From the NCBI GenBank assembly GCA_013398615.1, contig VZSR01001685.1, forward strand, positions 4,433,019 through 4,497,018: DNA of 64,000 bases. The letters are read 5' to 3'. The position numbers were made by a program, and so were the translations under genes. The notes below the pieces were generated by a model. It saw only the letters and a list, made by a program, of their open reading frames with translations, did no database searches and was not told the origin of the DNA. This DNA is from Brachypodius melanocephalos (taxonomy: Eukaryota; Chordata; Aves; Passeriformes; Pycnonotidae). Position 1 is the stretch's first letter; every line of letters starts with the position of its first letter. Of the stretch, positions 59,121 to 64,000 are shown one piece after another.

Positions 59121-62100
59121 TATTTCAAAGATTTACGTGTGTGAATAGTTGCAGGCACTGAAGTGTTGCACCCTGATGAAGTGTACCTCTATCAAGAGTG
59201 ATTGCACTGTGCTTTGAGGTTTTTCTTAGGATTCACAGCATCAAACACCACACACATGCCAGTCACGAGGGCACCACGGGAATAATCGGCACAGCCACCA
59301 CCATTAACCTGGCACATCCTACAGAACACTCCACAGTAACAAGGACAGCAAGGAGTGAAGGCTTACTGCACCTCCAACTTGCCTTTGCCTCCCTTCTGTA
59401 GGGAGGCAATGAGCATGAAAAAACCTGTTACTGTCATTTTACCTACCATAAAAACCATAGTAAGAAGCACAGTAAATGATAGGGACAAATGAACTATGGC
59501 CAAGAACACTCCATTAAGTCAGCACTCTGAAAGAGTCATGGTTTCTCTTTGCTTAATACTTTGTACACTACAGCAAGTTTCCCTAATGACACACAGCTTA
59601 GATTCCTGTATTTCCAAGGGTTTATTAAATTAGCATAGGTAAATATGAACATTTTCATATGGAATTAAAGACAAACATACAGAATTGCAAGTGAAAATAA
59701 AATAACATCTGACCCTGTATTTAAAATACAAGGAATAATAATCTTGATTCATTTGTATCACTGAAAAATAAATCGGATCGTCATAAATTAGATATCTCCT
59801 GAACAATCAGGAATTTTCATCCAAAACGTTGGGGGATAATGTGGAGAGAAATTATTTCCATGTATTATGAAATTGAAAACAAACCAAAAAAAAAAAAAAT
59901 CCCCACATCACAGCCCACTGTATTTTTCCCAAGGTCATTAAATACAATCTTGAAACAACTATCCAACCTTCAAAGAATTTCTCTACCCTAGCTGAAACCA
60001 GGACAGAAACTTTCCTACTTCTTCTTGGAGTAATTTTTGCAACTGATTACACTTGAAAACTTCCTAATTGAAAACATCAGTAGAGCCAAGAAGAAAATGT
60101 GATGCAGCATAAAATCATGCAAAATCAATTAAATTGATATAACTGTCAATACATCCATTTTTTGAACAATAATCTCCCCCATATCAAGAAACTACAAAAT
60201 AAAATCTCGATGAATTTTCCTTAAAAATCCAAGATCTTTTCCTGCTCTGTACAATTTGTTATAAATGATCCCCAGCTTCAAAATAGCTCATTCCTGTGAG
60301 ACTGGTTTCAGTTTCAGGATTGCAACTGCATGGTAACCGCTTCTCTTTCTGTTGTTTTCCATTTCTAAACTCAGGCTTTGATCCCCTTGGTCTTGCTGGT
60401 AGAGCAGTCGCCTCACACACACAGTCTCTCTTTGAAGCCTTCCACCAGTGCCAAGAAAGAAGCAGGCTATGGCAGCAGGCTCAGTGTTCTCTGGTTATGC
60501 AACAGATTAGATCATTATCAACAAAACTGGATGCCTCCAGCAGAGAGCAGAAATGGGGAATTTGAGAGCAAGTTTTTCTTTACTTATTGAATTCAGGGTG
60601 GCTGCTTGGTCAGTCTGAAAGGAGGAAAAAGTTACCTGCAATTAATGGTCATATCAGAGAAGATTACACGTCAGTGAACAGCTCCACACAAACTATTACT
60701 GTCACATTTATCACTCAGTTCTGTTCCTTCCTTGGCACAAAAGTTTTCCCATTTGTTGTGTAATGCAAAGGAAATATTTGGCTCAAACTAATGGCAGTAA
60801 TTTAAGAACTCTGATTTAGCCACATGGATTTCATTCCACATAGATGGGGGACCACATGCCAACAGGATGCAGGAGAGAAGTCTGGATTCTCACATACCTG
60901 CAGAGAGAATCTGTGCTTCTTACCTACGATATGTTCATTTGCCCACAGCCTGTGATGTGGATATCCTACACATCTGTCACATTAGTGTCTTCTCTAGTCT
61001 GTCTTTAACTTTTAAATCATCAATTAAAGATACTTCAGTTCAGAATTCCACTTCAGTTAAAGGATAAAGTACCTACTGACTGGGCATGAAGTGAAGATAG
61101 GGATTTTGAGTGTTCATATGCAACAGGAAAATACATACTTTAATTTCTTAACAGAATGACATGTATAGCTTTATCTTAGAGATAATTTGGGGAAGAAGTG
61201 CTACACTGCATGAAACAAATCCCCCGAGTCAAGTTCTGACAATGAATGCATAGTGAGGAGGAGAGATTATAGAAAATTGAACAGATTAAACAATTTACTG
61301 TTTGTATGTAAGAATTCAGTCACTGAGGCTTACAAATGCATGTAAATAAAACCAAAAGGCTTTGAGAATCCTACCAAAAAGCTTTTATAGCTTCTACAAA
61401 AGACATTAAGAGTATTTAGATACTGGTTATAGGAAAAAAAGTAAGTACAAAATAGTTTCATACAGAAAAAACTATACAGTTGCTCTTAATAAGAGAGAAT
61501 ATTCTTGTAGTGCTTCAATGTGTTAATTCTATATTATTATGAATTTGTAAACTTAGAAAGCACTACAGAAGTTGAATTTTGCTTTTCAAGTTCCCACAAA
61601 ACTAGCACTAAAAGTATTGTGCATCTGGTTATATTACAAGATGAATGCAACACTAAAAATAACATTACCCAATAAAAGAAGGATTATGAAGAATGGCAGA
61701 AGTTACATGACCAGTGTAATTCGTGTACAAATGCACATTATCATGAGATCACCAGTAGCTTAAAGAAAATCTAGAAATCAGAAGCTCTGTGCTTTGCGCT
61801 TTATTTGCAGGATATACTTTCCAGACACAAGATTACTCTTTCTTTTTTTTAAATATTTCTTACACATCTGGAAAATATTAGGTCAAAGAAATTAAGAGCA
61901 TAATAATGAGCTCGTAGTACTCACTCATTACTGCCTTTGTTTGATATTATCACTGAAGAATCATAAAGACATGTCCCCCTGTCTCTCTTAGGCAATCTTA
62001 CAATACTTTATTGTATGACATGACTCTTTAGAAGCACAGACCTAAATAAAATCAGGTGTTCAGCTGGACTGCCTTAATCTCCATCCCACAGTCAGTAATA

Positions 62101-62995
62101 ATTAAAAACTACATATGAAAATAATAACTGGCATTCCCCCCAAATCATGACAGAAGTAAAATCACTGATGAGTCAAGCTACTCTGTAAGTGGGACACAAA
62201 GTATGATTCATAAGCCATTGTTTCAGGTTTAATTCTTGAGAGAGAAAAAACTCCATCAATAACATAAGACAGAAACTCAAACTCTGACTAGGAAAACATT
62301 ACATTAAATTCACTGTGTCTTTTCATTCTGAACATTTCTGTTCTGTGTGCTCACCACAAGGGCTGGAAGCCACAAGCAGTAACCTTCAGCAGCTCCTGCA
62401 GGCAGTGAGATCTTGCAGAGGACACTGAGTGTGCTGGGTCACATTCCTGAGCTGTCTTCTACACAGCTGCAGGGCACAAGCTCTGTGTCCACCACTGGGG
62501 CAAAGTGAATAGGACCTTTTTGACTGAAACCACACCAGAAGACTAATTATGGCTCAACTTGGTCATTGCCAGCATCAAATTTGTCAAAACAGATGAGATT
62601 TAGTAAAGCTGCTTAATTCACACACCCTCCTTTTTTTTTCCCAAATGTAATTTTTAGGTAAACTGGACTACAACACCAAAAAAAGGAGATGAGTCCAGTG
62701 AGATGATGGCAGAGGAAGCAAGAGGAACAAGAAGCACCACCACTACTTTCAGACAACAGATCAGATAGTAAGCACTATGTCAAAATCACCTCTGGGCTAC
62801 AGCTTTTATAGCAAATTGGGTTTTCAAGGGCATTCCTCCTCCTCTGCAACTGCATATTTATCTCATGTCTTTCTTTCAGCCCACACCCAAAAACAGAGGC
62901 TTTGTGCAGTAATTTCATTTTAGGCCCAAAGGACACTTATGACAAGAATATTTTTAGTACTTAAAGTATAGTAGAATATACACAGAAGCCTAAAT

Positions 62996-63049
62996 CAATA
63001 AAAAAATAAATAAATTAAAAAATTAAATAAATAAATAAAATAAATAAAG
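62996..63049. repeat. (AAAT)n-type simple repeat
   Basis: Interrupted AAAT/AAATT/AAAAT units over about 54 bp, almost no G or C. Confidence 0.95.
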
Positions 63050-63744
63050 ATGAGGGAGCCTTTTTTATAAAGGAGGTAATAATATAGTAAAAGGATCTAT
63101 AAAAACCCTCTTTCAAAACTCTGTATGACCTTGCTGTTCACTCACATCTTTCAAGCTGACCTTTATATAAAGAAATATAAAGTAATATTCATTTTTCCAC
63201 ATGTTCATGGCAGTCCAAATGACAGCTCTGACACTGAAAACACACTGGCAAAATATTTTATTTATCTTTAACCTCAGCTATGAAAAATGGGAGGAAAAAA
63301 AAATATAAAAGCCATGCTGCTATTGGACATTTCACAATTTAATCATACATCATACCTGTACTGCAGAAAACATGCAACAAGACTAAACTTCTAAAATGTA
63401 GCTGGATTTAAATGTATGCTGCTTTCCCTGTACTGTCAGCTAGCAGGCCTTTAAAGGAAGATTATCAAAGGCACTCCAGTCACCGTGATGTGAAGACAGA
63501 ATAAGTGAGCACGACCTTGAGTTCACCCTTTGTATTTCATGGCATTTTTTCTTAAGTATTTTTAAACCATCAAAACAGTAAGTACTAACATGGACACTAC
63601 TGAATACACATGCTTTCGAATAGGATGATGAAAATTACCTGAATGAATGTCTTTTGGTTTACGTGCTCATTTGCATTCCCCTCAGGGATAATATATTAGC
63701 AATGTCACTGCTATGAACAAGTAGGTGACATATCAATAACTATC

Positions 63745-63955
63745 ATCTATTAATAAATACTTTACTCATTTCATGAGGCTAATCTTCATATGCACCCATG
63801 AGGCAGGAAATTATAGTCACATATAGTCAGCATCCCCTGGGGATGCTAAAGTCATGTTACAGACTGTCCTAGTCCATGCAGTGATTCAGGTTTCAAAGCC
63901 ATAAGTAACAAACTGTCAGAGACCCTGCCTCCTAATCCTACATTCTAATCACTGA
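63745..63955 (+). repeat. Probable ancient MIR/CORE-type SINE
   Basis: Word order follows the ancient tRNA-derived SINE consensus: TTTACTCATTTCATGAGGCT (compare TCATTTAATCCTCAC), CCCATGAGGCAGG (compare CCTATGAGGTAGG), a CATCCCC-type block, AGTCCATGCAGTGATTCAGG (compare GGTCACACAGCTAGT), then CAGAGACCCTGCCTCCTAATC and CATTCTAATCACTGAA (compare GACTCC ... CTCTAACCACTAGACCA). Divergence is high, as expected for a pre-avian element. The region includes the hairpin at 63829-63847, which the consensus does not predict. Confidence 0.5.
63829..63847. repeat. 9-bp inverted repeat, 1-nt centre
   Basis: AGCATCCCC-T-GGGGATGCT. Lies inside the probable MIR-like SINE and was probably created by a local template switch after insertion. 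Confidence 0.9.
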
Positions 63956-64000
63956 ATTTTGCCCATCTGATGAAGGAAACTGTAAGAATCATGCTGTCTT

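Larger units (their letters stand above)
46779..63744. other. Gene-free unique DNA
   Basis: Longest open frame is the 154-codon minus frame at 48038-48502, without a recognisable domain, signal peptide or codon-usage shift. Homopolymers of 12 A (53979-53990) and 14 A (59886-59899), a 21-bp-period duplication at 59081-59120 and an AAAT-type repeat at 62996-63049. From 49600 to 56200 there is a particularly long run with no frame above about 90 codons. No RNA gene recognised. Confidence 0.5.

Noticed and set aside
1..64000. Bacterial, phage, CRISPR or defence-type gene system
   Set aside because: No dense open frames, ribosome-binding sites or regularly spaced repeats; the sequence is vertebrate noncoding DNA.

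Overview
This window reads as nuclear DNA of a sauropsid vertebrate, most probably a bird. The main evidence is a set of truncated CR1 LINE fragments, the typical avian retrotransposon. They include 3' ends with the AGAATCA-type terminus read in antisense, and one well-preserved 3' end on the + strand near 46.5 kb. Other support comes from one LTR-like block with avian endogenous-retrovirus architecture, low repeat density, AT-rich composition and a short N-run typical of draft scaffolds. A crocodilian or turtle source is less likely but not excluded.

I find no confident protein-coding gene, no rRNA or tRNA gene, no CRISPR array and no microbial-type operon. The longest ATG-started open frame is 154 codons (minus strand, 48038-48502), within chance expectation for 64 kb of AT-rich DNA, and none of the frames resembles a protein family I know except CR1 open reading frame 2. 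The window is best described as intergenic or deep-intronic.

Layout: 1-4489 is unique DNA with poly-A, TA-repeat and small duplications. 4490-8160 holds old minus-strand CR1 sequence in two pieces (3' end at 4490-4890, reverse-transcriptase region at 6460-7500), separated by a purine-rich 1.6 kb stretch. 8161-16859 is unique. 16860-17040 is a minus CR1 3' end. 17609-17640 is a perfect 14-bp hairpin. 19046-19270 is an LTR-like block. 21915-21924 is an assembly gap. 21925-39218 is mostly unique, with two GC-richer patches (about 25.86-26.28 and 30.04-30.48 kb) and a near-perfect hairpin at 33045-33077. 39219-39337 is a second minus CR1 3' end of the same type as the one at 16.86 kb. 46498-46778 is the best-preserved CR1 (+). 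46779-64000 is largely unique and ends in a probable ancient MIR/CORE-type SINE.

There are no genes to combine into a pathway. Points worth checking are several splice-site-bounded candidate exons (best: + 46917-46977 and - 10777-10863), homeodomain-site-rich AT stretches that could be conserved noncoding elements, the two hairpins, the inverted repeats bounding the LTR-like block, and the possibility that one ancient CR1 was split by a later insertion. No previously undescribed biological system is evident.
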